From positions 1-33,785 of the IMG/VR virus record IMGVR_UViG_3300024518_002172: 33,785 nucleotides of DNA; one strand, written 5' to 3'. Below are positions 25,348 to 30,675 of this stretch, piece after piece. Under the pieces are notes generated by a model that saw nothing but the letters and a program-made list of their open reading frames with translations, was not told the origin of the DNA and searched no databases. Origin of the DNA: a virus. Each line of letters opens with the position of its first letter. The stretch's first letter is position 1. The translations under genes were made by a program, and so were the position numbers.

Positions 25348-25443
25348 TAGTCCTCCCCCCTCGTCCGTTCCAAGGTGACGTGAGGCCACGGCTCCGGTGT
25401 GACCCCCGGCACCGTAATCTCGCTGTCCGCCGCTGCGCGTCGT
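25347..25443 (-). pseudogene. 3' remnant of a paralogue of the 25786-26154 gene
   Basis: Read leftward, this patch encodes RRAAADSEITVPGVTPEPWP and a short tail before a TAA at 25347-25349. The corresponding end of the intact gene at 25786-26154 reads RKAAADSEIAVPGITPEA. DNA identity over about 53 bases is roughly 85 percent by eye. Upstream, the frame is cut by a TGA inside the 50-bp repeat and there is no start with a ribosome-binding site. It looks like the tail of a lost paralogue joined to an unrelated repeated segment. Confidence 0.7.
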
Positions 25444-25493
25444 AGCCGGGAGGATCAAACGTTGGTAAGTATCCGAGCGTGAAGTCATTTGCT
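25444..25493 (+). repeat. 50-bp direct repeat, copy 2
   Basis: A copy of 24828-24877 with one mismatch, 616 bases away, same orientation. Here it is not coding in its original frame. It supplies the last codons and the TGA of the leftward gene 25485-25712 and abuts the gene remnant at 25347-25443. Its borders mark a likely rearrangement junction. Confidence 0.95.
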
Positions 25494-25712
25494 CTGCCCT
25501 CCCTTGGCCGCATCCATCTGCGCGAGGAGGGCATCGAGTTCGTCTAGACGTGTTGCTTGCTCGTGATCCTCTCGTGACGCGAAGCAGTCCGCACATACCA
25601 CCGTGCCGGTGATAATGCTGTCTTCGTCTATCCTGAACGTAGGGCAAGCGCCGTCCGTTTCCTTCCGCCACTTCGCGCTCAGTTCTTTTAGCTTCGCTCG
25701 CGTGTCAGTCAT
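25485..25712 (-). CDS. Hypothetical 75-residue protein with Cys pairs
   Basis: The start is ATG 25712, which overlaps the stop of the 26-residue gene upstream (ATGA) and has GGGGGAG close by. The protein is charged, with C23 and a later CADC pair (about residues 40-43) that might bind zinc, and a C-terminal Glu/Leu-rich helix (EQATRLDELDALLAQMDAAK). The last two codons and stop lie inside the 50-bp repeat, so the original C-terminus may have been replaced. A GTG at 25766 would add 18 residues. Confidence 0.7.
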   Translation of the reverse strand: MTDTRAKLKELSAKWRKETDGACPTFRIDEDSIITGTVVCADCFASREDHEQATRLDELDALLAQMDAAKGGQSK

Positions 25713-25789
25713 CGGCTCCCCCGTCTCGGTTTGCACAGCCACACCACCAGCATCAACACCGGCCACTTCCAGCCGTAGGCTTTTGTCAT
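25709..25789 (-). CDS. 26-residue membrane peptide gene
   Basis: A very short gene: ATG at 25789, TGA at 25711-25709. The peptide has a basic/aromatic N-terminus (MTKAYGWK), one hydrophobic helix (WPVLMLVVWLC) and a basic end. It overlaps the upstream stop (ATGA) and the downstream start (ATGA), so it fits exactly between two coupled genes. That fit and the membrane-like composition support it as real. Function unknown. Confidence 0.6.
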   Translation of the reverse strand: MTKAYGWKWPVLMLVVWLCKPRRGSR

Positions 25790-26154
25790 CTCACGATGGG
25801 TGTCGCCCCGGTGCGCGGGGCGCACGCCTCCGGTGTGATTCCCGGCACCGCGATCTCGCTGTCAGCCGCTGCCTTTCGTAGTCGAAACACCCCGCGCATG
25901 TCGGGGTTCCGCTGCATGATGAGCCGCGCGAAGAACGGACGCCACCGGTTGCTAAGCTTGAAGTCGTCACCCTTCGTCTCGATGCTCGTATACCACCGCG
26001 CTCGGGCGTGGACGAAGTCGATGCCGATGTGCGCGTGACCCGCCTCGAATGCCTGCCGCGTGAACCGCTCCAGGACGACGAGGACATGCGGGTTCTCATC
26101 GTTGTATTTCTCGAACGCCGTCTGCTCCCAAAATGGTAGCCGTGGTGTTGTCAC
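25786..26154 (-). CDS. Conserved phage protein of unknown function
   Basis: A 122-residue protein. FEKYNDENPHVLVVLERFTR, RWYTSIETKGDDFKLSNRWR and PFFARLIMQRNPDMRGVFRL match a pattern seen in many phage and prophage proteins (FDxxHxxNPxV, then RWxTxVExxGDDFKxNNxxxPxYARxFMxxxP). Its role is unknown. GTG 26154 is the preferred start because it overlaps the preceding stop (GTGA) with GGGAGG five bases upstream; GTG 26160 is an alternative. A partial copy of its 3' end lies at 25347-25443. Confidence 0.85.
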   Translation of the reverse strand: MTTPRLPFWEQTAFEKYNDENPHVLVVLERFTRQAFEAGHAHIGIDFVHARARWYTSIETKGDDFKLSNRWRPFFARLIMQRNPDMRGVFRLRKAAADSEIAVPGITPEACAPRTGATPIVR

Positions 26155-26258
26155 CCACACCTCCCGCAGCCGCTATGAGGCTGCACGGCGTAGACAGTGC
26201 GTCGGCAGCACAACCACGTCACCAGTCGCGCCGCCACCTGCCGGTCGTCGTAACTCAT
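26151..26258 (-). CDS. 35-residue Cys-rich peptide gene
   Basis: ATG 26258 overlaps the previous stop as ATGA and the TGA overlaps the next start as GTGA. The peptide begins MSYDDRQVAARLVTWLCC and ends SGCGRCG, with four cysteines in two pairs. A zinc-binding or membrane-associated role is possible. No family recognised. Existence is supported by the exact fit between coupled neighbours. Confidence 0.55.
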   Translation of the reverse strand: MSYDDRQVAARLVTWLCCRRTVYAVQPHSGCGRCG

Positions 26259-26437
26259 CGGCATACCGCCTCCAGTGTCGCGACGCGGCCGGCGAGGACG
26301 CTGACCTCGTCCGAGAAGTGCGCGATCGTCACGCGCGCATCAGCCTCAACGTCACTCCGCACGAGCCACCCGCCCGTGAGACAGCCCATCGCGTAGACCG
26401 ATACCGCGCACAGCGCCGCGAGCCCGAGGCGCGTCAT
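26255..26437 (-). CDS. Small membrane-anchored protein
   Basis: A 60-residue protein with an N-terminal membrane helix or signal anchor (LGLAALCAVSVYAMGCLTGG) and a polar, helical remainder (SDEVSVLAGRVATLEAVC). The start ATG 26437 overlaps the 27-residue gene's stop (ATGA); ATG 26443 is two codons upstream. The layout of one anchor plus a periplasmic helix is like small spanins, but it lies in the early arm, away from the lysis cassette. Confidence 0.65.
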   Translation of the reverse strand: MTRLGLAALCAVSVYAMGCLTGGWLVRSDVEADARVTIAHFSDEVSVLAGRVATLEAVCR

Positions 26438-26517
26438 CGCCATCTTTGCTCGCGTGAGACCGCGTAGTAGATGGCCGCGCAGGACGCGGCGATGATCGCC
26501 GCACAGATAAGTCTCAT
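26434..26517 (-). CDS. 27-residue membrane peptide gene
   Basis: ATG 26517 overlaps the stop of the upstream gene (ATGA) and its own TGA overlaps the next ATG. The peptide is one hydrophobic helix (MRLICAAIIAASCAAIYYAV) with a basic tail (SREQRWR). G-rich bases (GGGGGGGTGACGT) precede it. Function unknown. The overlaps at both ends support expression. Confidence 0.6.
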   Translation of the reverse strand: MRLICAAIIAASCAAIYYAVSREQRWR

Positions 26518-26741
26518 ACGTCACCCCCCCCGCGAGATGAGTGTGATGCCACGACCGTAGGGCGCCTGATCGTCTGTGACGTGATCGGCCACGTCCACGT
26601 CGGCCCGTCGATCCCGCGCGTCCCTGACCGGTAGTTCTGATCCCTGCGCCAGTGGTCCGAGAGCGGCTCCCCGAACCTCGGACGCAGGAGCCGTCGCCAC
26701 CAGCCAGAGACGGCGAGCCAGAGCGCGGAGACCCACCTCAC
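26514..26741 (-). CDS. Hypothetical Trp-rich small protein
   Basis: A 75-residue protein. GTG 26741 overlaps the stop of the ribbon-helix-helix gene (GTGA) and its stop overlaps the next ATG (ATGA). The N-terminus (MRWVSALWLAVSGWWRRLLR) could be a short membrane anchor or amphipathic helix; the rest is polar (SDHWRRDQNYRSGTRGIDGP). Another frame at 26521-26736 is open too but is not coupled to the neighbours. Confidence 0.65.
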   Translation of the reverse strand: MRWVSALWLAVSGWWRRLLRPRFGEPLSDHWRRDQNYRSGTRGIDGPTWTWPITSQTIRRPTVVASHSSRGGGDV

Positions 26742-26875
26742 TGCTCCGCTTCCAACACCCAGCGCGCGAGGAGCTGCGTGATAACGTATTTCTGCGTGCG
26801 CCCCTCGGCCGCGCAGCGCGCCTTAAACGCCTCTAGCACCTCGTCCGGGACATTCCTGGCTACTATGTTTGCCAC
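26738..26875 (-). CDS. Ribbon-helix-helix DNA-binding protein (Arc/CopG type)
   Basis: A 45-residue protein with a short strand (NIVARNVP), helix A (DEVLEAFKARCAAEG) and helix B (TQKYVITQLLARWVLEA). This is the minimal ribbon-helix-helix fold; such proteins bind DNA as dimers through the strand and usually repress their own promoter. GGAGG lies nine bases before the GTG start at 26875. A palindrome at 26927-26963 upstream is a candidate operator. The stop couples to the next gene (GTGA). It heads the chain of tiny genes down to 25485 and could control it. Confidence 0.85.
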   Translation of the reverse strand: MANIVARNVPDEVLEAFKARCAAEGRTQKYVITQLLARWVLEAEQ

Positions 26876-26926
26876 TGTCGTATACCTCCGGTGCCAGCCT
26901 AGCACACCTACCTGTTGTCACCGGTT

Positions 26927-26963
26927 GGAATTACGCATTTCCGAGATGGAAATACTGCATTCC
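26927..26963. promoter_or_regulatory. Palindromic operator candidate upstream of RHH gene
   Basis: GGAATTACGCATTTCC (26927-26942) and GGAAATACTGCATTCC (26948-26963) form an imperfect inverted repeat around five bases. Each 16-base half is itself partly symmetric. It lies in the 115-base gap between the initiator gene's stop and the ribbon-helix-helix gene, about 50-90 bases before the latter's start. No classical promoter is obvious beside it. Confidence 0.55.
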
Positions 26964-26990
26964 GTACGCTCCCTATAAACCGTCACAGTT

Positions 26991-27875
26991 TCAGCCGCCG
27001 ACCGGGCGCGCGACCTCCTCGTCGTCCCACCGGCCCTCGCTCAACCTCGCTCGCTCGTCGGAATACATCGGCAGAGTCTCGAACAGGTCACACGCGTGGC
27101 GGCTCCCGTGCATCGGCTCGCCGTCCTTGATGTGCGGACACACCCAGTCCGACGCCGCGACGCCGACGCCGACCGGGCGCGCGACCTCCTCGTCGTCCCA
27201 CCGTCCCTCATTCAGCCAGCGCGCGGGGTTCGGGATGTAGCCCTCCCTCCATTGCCGTGACTGCCCCGCCGTGGCGACAGCGGCCACAATAGCCGCTGAG
27301 AGGCTCTCAGAGGGCCGTAGGCGCTTCCACACCTTCAATGCCGCAGCTTTCCCTGCCTTCTTCGGATAGGCGCTCCAGAAGGCCGTGAAGGCGTCGGGGG
27401 TGTTAGTCGCCGCAGGCGACGGTACCTCCGTACGTACCTTTGTATCTGCTATCTGTATCTGTATTGGGTCACCTGATACATTGTCCTCGACGTGTGGTGA
27501 CACATTCGACGCCTTCCGTTTCCGATACTCCGACTGCTTGATCCGGTTGTATTCGCGGACGTCCTCGACGCCAGTCCGATTCCGGTAGTCTTGGAAGTTC
27601 AAGATAGCCCACCCTCCAGGGATGGCCTCGATGCGACGGCCCTCGTGCGCCGTCGTCCGCGACCATTCGTCAGGCGCCGAGAGTTCCGCGAGCGCCGCGA
27701 CACACTCGTCGAGCGTGATTCGGGCGATGTCGGCGAGACCAGGAACGGACCCTTCGACGGTGCCTGACTTCGTGGTGAGCGTGAGCATCGTGATCCAAAG
27801 GATGCGAGTCGGGTGCGGCGCCCTCCAGATGGTCGAGGTGTTGATTGAGTGGAATAGCTTTGTGTAGTTGGACAT
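26991..27875 (-). CDS. Phage replication initiator (wHTH plus C-terminal domain)
   Basis: A 294-residue protein. Residues 1-105 look like a winged-helix replication protein domain (TKLFHSINTSTIWRAPHPTR, GLADIARITLDECVAALAEL, GGWAILNFQDYR). Residues about 165-230 (FWSAYPKKAGKAAALKVWKR and IPNPARWLNEGRWDDE) match the C-terminal domain common in phage O-like or DnaT-like replication proteins that load the host helicase. It lies next to an origin-like region. No helicase or primase gene is seen, so host enzymes are probably recruited. The start has no ribosome-binding site but an extended -10 lies 6 bases upstream. The C-terminus carries a second copy of EGRWDDEEVARPVG, 57 residues after the first. 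Confidence 0.85.
   Translation of the reverse strand: MSNYTKLFHSINTSTIWRAPHPTRILWITMLTLTTKSGTVEGSVPGLADIARITLDECVAALAELSAPDEWSRTTAHEGRRIEAIPGGWAILNFQDYRNRTGVEDVREYNRIKQSEYRKRKASNVSPHVEDNVSGDPIQIQIADTKVRTEVPSPAATNTPDAFTAFWSAYPKKAGKAAALKVWKRLRPSESLSAAIVAAVATAGQSRQWREGYIPNPARWLNEGRWDDEEVARPVGVGVAASDWVCPHIKDGEPMHGSRHACDLFETLPMYSDERARLSEGRWDDEEVARPVGG
26997..27038. repeat. 42-bp direct repeat, copy at 3' end of initiator gene
   Basis: Matches 27168-27209 with one mismatch, 171 bases (57 codons) apart and in frame. It encodes EGRWDDEEVARPVG just before the stop, so the last part of the gene may have arisen by duplication. Confidence 0.95.
27168..27209. repeat. 42-bp direct repeat, internal copy in initiator gene
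   Basis: This copy encodes the EGRWDDE motif that normally ends the C-terminal domain of such initiators, so it is probably the original. See 26997-27038 for its partner. Confidence 0.95.
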
Positions 27876-27890
27876 ACATAATGTATATCA
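27874..27890 (-). promoter_or_regulatory. Extended -10, leaderless start and palindrome of initiator gene
   Basis: On the minus strand TGA plus TATACA (-10 at 27882-27887) ends six bases before the ATG (27875-27873), with no Shine-Dalgarno between. This mirrors the site at 319-336 and suggests a leaderless mRNA. The palindrome ATACAT-A-ATGTAT (27874-27886) covers the -10 and the start codon, so a dimeric repressor or the initiator itself could block it. Confidence 0.5.
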
Positions 27891-27920
27891 CACTTGACGA
27901 ATGTAGGCGGTCCCAATTTT

Positions 27921-27970
27921 GGCTACCTTATTCGTACAGTTTCAGCGCGAGTTGTACGAATGAGGTAGCC
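27921..27970. repeat. Long palindrome, copy 1, flanking origin-like region
   Basis: An 18-base arm (27921-27938, GGCTACCTTATTCGTACA) pairs with 27953-27970 with one mismatch around a 14-base loop. Bases 27932-27968 are identical to 28244-28280. It lies just upstream of the initiator promoter and borders the GGTGACG array, fitting an initiator or regulator binding site or a replication structure. Confidence 0.9.
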
Positions 27971-28012
27971 AGGGGGTCGGACCAGCACGCCCCACAAAGG
28001 TCTGTTTACATT

Positions 28013-28171
28013 CGTCACCATCGTCACCATCGTCACCCAGGCCTGAAAACCGCGCTCTTTCGGGTGACGAAGGGGGTGACGCAGAGCGGCATTCGTCACC
28101 GGCTTCGTCACCAGGAAACGTCGATAACGCCAATAAATACGGTCGGGGTGACGCAGGTGACGAAGGTGACG
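28013..28171. other. Iteron array, candidate replication origin
   Basis: Ten copies of GGTGACG are present. Minus-strand copies start at 28013, 28022, 28031, 28094 and 28106; plus-strand copies at 28063, 28075, 28147, 28156 and 28165. The outer triplets have a 9-base period and the inner pairs a 12-base period, so the order is 3 inverted, 2 direct, 2 inverted, 3 direct, almost symmetric about 28090. An A/T-richer stretch lies at 28113-28146. With palindromes on both sides and the initiator gene next door, a replication origin is the best reading. The unit loosely recalls the GGTGAACAG iterons of phage P4. Confidence 0.65.
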
Positions 28172-28234
28172 CAGCGAAACAGCTCTTTTCTGTAACACTT
28201 TCGGCCGCGCACACGCGTCGGGCACCTAATTTGA

Positions 28235-28280
28235 CTACCTAACTCGTACAGTTTCAGCGCGAGTTGTACGAATGAGGTAG
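28235..28280. repeat. Long palindrome, copy 2, flanking origin-like region
   Basis: A 16-base arm at 28235-28250 pairs with 28265-28280 (14 of 16) around the same 14-base loop as copy 1. The 37-base core (28244-28280) is identical to 27932-27968. The right arm is fully conserved between copies while the left arm has drifted. Confidence 0.9.
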
Positions 28281-28305
28281 TGGCCGGTGTGTACGAGTCG
28301 CGTCT

Positions 28306-28387
28306 CCTCGCGTTTCCTCGCCTTGATCCTCGCCTTTCCTCGCCTTGATCCTCGCCTTTCCTCGCCTTTCCTCGCCTTGATCCTCGC
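28306..28387. repeat. Tandem array of 10/12-bp units beside the origin
   Basis: Units CCTCGCCTTT (10 bases) and CCTCGCCTTGAT (12 bases) are joined in the order 10-12-10-12-10-10-12 plus a partial unit; the first unit has one change. No protein-like reading frame with a start uses it. It lies between the nuclease gene's stop (28432) and palindrome copy 2, and could be a protein-binding array or simple slippage product. Confidence 0.9.
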
Positions 28388-28431
28388 ACCCGTTCTGTCG
28401 GCAGGGCACCAAGGTAGTGCGGGTCTGTTTT

Positions 28432-28755
28432 TTACGCGGTGCCATGTTCACTGTGGGCGGCGAACCACCGCTCGATGTCCGCGAGCCCCTGCGTCTGGAC
28501 GTGATCCGGCGTCGTGCGGAGCACCGACCAGCCAGCGATCGCGGCGGAGTTGAGCTTCTCGATGTCGCGCAGGAACCCGGACCCCCGGGTGTGCCGGCCG
28601 CGCGTCCAGACCCCGCCGTCCACCTCCAGCGCCAGCATGTCCTCGGGCCACGCCCAGTCAAACCTCCACCGCCGAGGCGCAGCGAAGCGGAACTCGGCCA
28701 CGGGCTCCGGTATGCCGGCCAGGACGCACAGTTGCGCGACGGTTAACGGCGCCAC
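28432..28755 (-). CDS. Putative PD-(D/E)XK-like endonuclease
   Basis: A 107-residue protein with WRFDWAWPEDMLALEVDGG (about 30-48) and TRGRHTRGSGFLRDIEKLNS (51-70). This is the pattern of small phage nucleases related to DUF559/VSR-type folds (R-x-D-F-A-W-P, then L-A-x-E-V-x-G-G-x-W). D33 and E44 are likely metal ligands. Role could be junction resolution or nicking in recombination and replication. The GTG start at 28755 overlaps the HNH gene by 13 bases. Confidence 0.75.
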   Translation of the reverse strand: MAPLTVAQLCVLAGIPEPVAEFRFAAPRRWRFDWAWPEDMLALEVDGGVWTRGRHTRGSGFLRDIEKLNSAAIAGWSVLRTTPDHVQTQGLADIERWFAAHSEHGTA

Positions 28756-29036
28756 GTAAACACCGCGCTCACCGCGTCGCCGGAGAGGTCGACCTCGTGC
28801 CGGTGTACGGCGTCGTGGCAGCGCGCACAGAGAACGATCAGGTTGTCGGTGCTGTCGGTACCGCGCTGCGATCTATAAATGATGTGATGATGATGCCTCG
28901 CGTCGCCGACCCATACCCCGCAACAGCGGCACGCGTCACCGTCGCGCTCATCGACGACGGAGCAGACGCGTCGGTATATGACGCGCCGCGCAGCCGTACG
29001 TGCAGATCGTGCCCTGGCCGTCGGCCCCGGCGTCAC
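28743..29036 (-). CDS. HNH endonuclease
   Basis: A 97-residue protein. Cysteines at 36, 38 and 39, a run of four histidines at 48-51, N65 and the CARCH motif at 70-74 make an HNH nuclease with a structural zinc. Small phage HNH proteins nick or cut DNA and often assist packaging or recombination; this one lies with the recombination genes. The GTG start overlaps the NinB-like stop as GTGA. The N-terminal 18 residues are Arg/Ala-rich. Confidence 0.85.
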   Translation of the reverse strand: MTPGPTARARSARTAARRVIYRRVCSVVDERDGDACRCCGVWVGDARHHHHIIYRSQRGTDSTDNLIVLCARCHDAVHRHEVDLSGDAVSAVFTWRR

Positions 29037-29443
29037 GCGTCGGCCCCCGGCCGGCCGTCCCAGTCCGTCAGGTCTGCGCCGTAGTCGATGAGCAGCCGCA
29101 TCGCGGCGTCGGCGTAGGCCACAAACTCGGCACTGTCTAGCATCGAGGTGGAGGTTCGGCGCGGGGTGCCCAGCACGGGGTCGTTGTCGATCCTGAGTAA
29201 GCGCATCGCGACGGCCTCGTGTAGATCATTTACTTGGTCGAAGCCCAATTCTAAACTTCCGACGTGGAGCATCGACCAGTAGCGTCGGTTCGCATTCGAG
29301 GAGCGCGCAGGACGGGCGCGCGCGAGGGTGAGGGTGACACTGTGGCCCTTGTGGCGCGCGAGCAGCGTGGCGATACGCCGGCGCACCTGCTCGGGCAGGT
29401 GGCCGGTCGCATCCACGCGCGCCGTGATCGACGCGGGGGGCAT
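29033..29443 (-). CDS. NinB-like recombination protein
   Basis: A 136-residue protein. SSNANRRYWSMLH near residues 48-60, then DLHEAVAMRLLRI and STSMLDSAEFVAYADAAMRL, follow the pattern of the NinB/Orf family (RSNxQNxxxW, E-H-E-xxK, T-x-x-L-x-x-x-E-F). In lambda this protein binds single-stranded DNA and helps replace RecFOR in recombination. The start ATG 29443 overlaps the previous stop by one base (TGATG); the longer upstream frame is rejected. Confidence 0.75.
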   Translation of the reverse strand: MPPASITARVDATGHLPEQVRRRIATLLARHKGHSVTLTLARARPARSSNANRRYWSMLHVGSLELGFDQVNDLHEAVAMRLLRIDNDPVLGTPRRTSTSMLDSAEFVAYADAAMRLLIDYGADLTDWDGRPGADA

Positions 29444-29757
29444 CAGAACGGGATGTCGTCTTCGGTAATGGGCGCGACGGGTGCCGCGCTCGTCTCCTTG
29501 ACCCCCTCCCATTTCTCTCGGGGCCGCACGATGTCCCAGTCGGGGCGGCGCGATCCTTCCGGGTCGTTCGACGTGTCCCGGCGGAACACCACCAGCGGCA
29601 CCCGCTCGCGCGCAGTCAGTGTCGCGATCACCCACTGGAGCGTCGCATCGTCCCAGCGGCTCGGGTCGATCTGACCGGTCAGGTACGGGCCTCGCGCTGA
29701 TGTTTTGTCCCAAAACGCGCCGAGCCGGTTGTTCGTCGCAGTCTGCGTGTCAGTCAT
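29443..29757 (-). CDS. Putative ssDNA-binding or SSB-tailed protein
   Basis: A 104-residue protein. LGAFWDKTSARGPYLTGQID and PLVVFRRDTSNDPEGSRRPD resemble the compact beta domain of DUF736-like phage proteins (GxxWkk...GxyxsG, vvvFxN, PD). The C-terminus EDDIPF matches the acidic tip of bacterial SSB, which recruits DNA-repair enzymes. It may coat single strands for the ERF/exonuclease pair. It overlaps the preceding gene by 8 bases and has AAAGGA upstream. Confidence 0.7.
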   Translation of the reverse strand: MTDTQTATNNRLGAFWDKTSARGPYLTGQIDPSRWDDATLQWVIATLTARERVPLVVFRRDTSNDPEGSRRPDWDIVRPREKWEGVKETSAAPVAPITEDDIPF

Positions 29758-30028
29758 GTGTGTTGTCCTTTGGAAACCCCTCTACGACGCGCTTCAAATG
29801 AGCAATGGTGCCGCGTGGGAAATTGTAATTGTCCTTTAGAAACCCAGACTCGTGCCACGCAGACTTGTCATTGCTATCTAGAAGTCGGTAGACACCCTTG
29901 GTAAATGTTGGCGCTATCACCCACCGTCCACACCCTGATACCAATGGTCGACGATGTCCACGCGGCGTCTTCGACATCGCGTCCTTCGCACGATCTATAT
30001 GGGGAATCTGTGACCACTTAATTTTCAT
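29750..30028 (-). CDS. Hypothetical 92-residue protein
   Basis: The start is ATG 30028 with AGAGGAGAG upstream and an ATGA overlap with the exonuclease stop; the open frame further upstream is not protein-like. The protein is basic (MKIKWSQIPHIDRAKDAMSK, then GCGRWVIAPTFTKGVYRLLD) and ends with a helical part. Its DNA is less GC-rich than its neighbours, suggesting a separate origin. No family recognised. It is inserted between exonuclease and SSB-like genes. Confidence 0.7.
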   Translation of the reverse strand: MKIKWSQIPHIDRAKDAMSKTPRGHRRPLVSGCGRWVIAPTFTKGVYRLLDSNDKSAWHESGFLKDNYNFPRGTIAHLKRVVEGFPKDNTHD

Positions 30029-30675
30029 AGTCTCTCCTCTGCCTTTTTGGCGATAGCGGCGGCTGTCTCCGCGACCTCCGACAAGAATAAGTCGAGCGCG
30101 GTCGCGTAGCCGTCGAGGTCGAGCATCGCACGCGTAACGTGCGTGATCACGAGTTGTAGGGCCGGAGGGAATCGCGGGTCGTATGAGACGAAGTCGAGCC
30201 ACGGCACGTCGTGGCAGACATGCAGCGCGTGCGTAAGTTGCGCGGAGTGGAGCCCCGTACCACCGCGTTGCAGATAGCCCCAGTGCGTCGCCGAGCGGGG
30301 CACCTTGATCTCGACGAGCCCCTCGTAGTCGCCGATGGCGCCGTCCGGCGAGTAGCCGATCGGCTGCCGGGTCGAGGAGACGAAGCCAACCTCGCGGACG
30401 ACACGCCCGGTGGCGATTTCATACACCGCCCGGGCTTCCGCTTCGAGGTCGATTCCTCGCTGCATATCGCCGTTGACAAACCCACGCTCGTCGAGCGATG
30501 TCTCCAGCACGTTTTCGAGCGCCAACTGGACGCGGAGGTCGCGGCGCGATGCCGCTTCCCCCTTACTCACGTTTGCCATCACGGCCTTCGCGGTCGAGCC
30601 GTTCACACGGCCGGCGCGCAGCGCGTGCCACGCGTCCGTCCGCTGCTCCACGTCATGCTCGATGTAGTCTCTCAC
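30025..30675 (-). CDS. YqaJ/lambda-exonuclease-type nuclease
   Basis: A 216-residue 5'-3' exonuclease of the PD-(D/E)XK class. QRTDAWHALRAGRVNGST (about 11-28) is the entry motif, E78/E80 follow, and YSPDG with D111 plus VEIK with E122 and K124 form the catalytic core. Such enzymes resect double-strand ends and hand the strand to a partner annealing protein, here the ERF protein encoded just upstream. GTG 30675 overlaps the ERF stop (GTGA); the longer upstream frame is an artefact. Confidence 0.9.
   Translation of the reverse strand: MRDYIEHDVEQRTDAWHALRAGRVNGSTAKAVMANVSKGEAASRRDLRVQLALENVLETSLDERGFVNGDMQRGIDLEAEARAVYEIATGRVVREVGFVSSTRQPIGYSPDGAIGDYEGLVEIKVPRSATHWGYLQRGGTGLHSAQLTHALHVCHDVPWLDFVSYDPRFPPALQLVITHVTRAMLDLDGYATALDLFLSEVAETAAAIAKKAEERL

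Noticed and set aside
26521-26736. Alternative 71-codon leftward frame
   Set aside because: Not coupled to neighbours, whereas the 26514-26741 frame overlaps both exactly.
27923-28225. 100-codon leftward frame across the iteron region (RHLRHLRHP repeats)
   Set aside because: The repeats come from the GGTGACG units in all frames, the frame crosses a palindrome, and no ribosome site is present.
28306-28387. CRISPR array
   Set aside because: Units are 10-12 bases with no spacers and no cas genes nearby; it is a simple tandem repeat.
28254-28661. Leftward frame through the tandem array (EDQGEERRGK repeats)
   Set aside because: Generated by the 10/12-base repeats and overlaps the nuclease gene in another frame.
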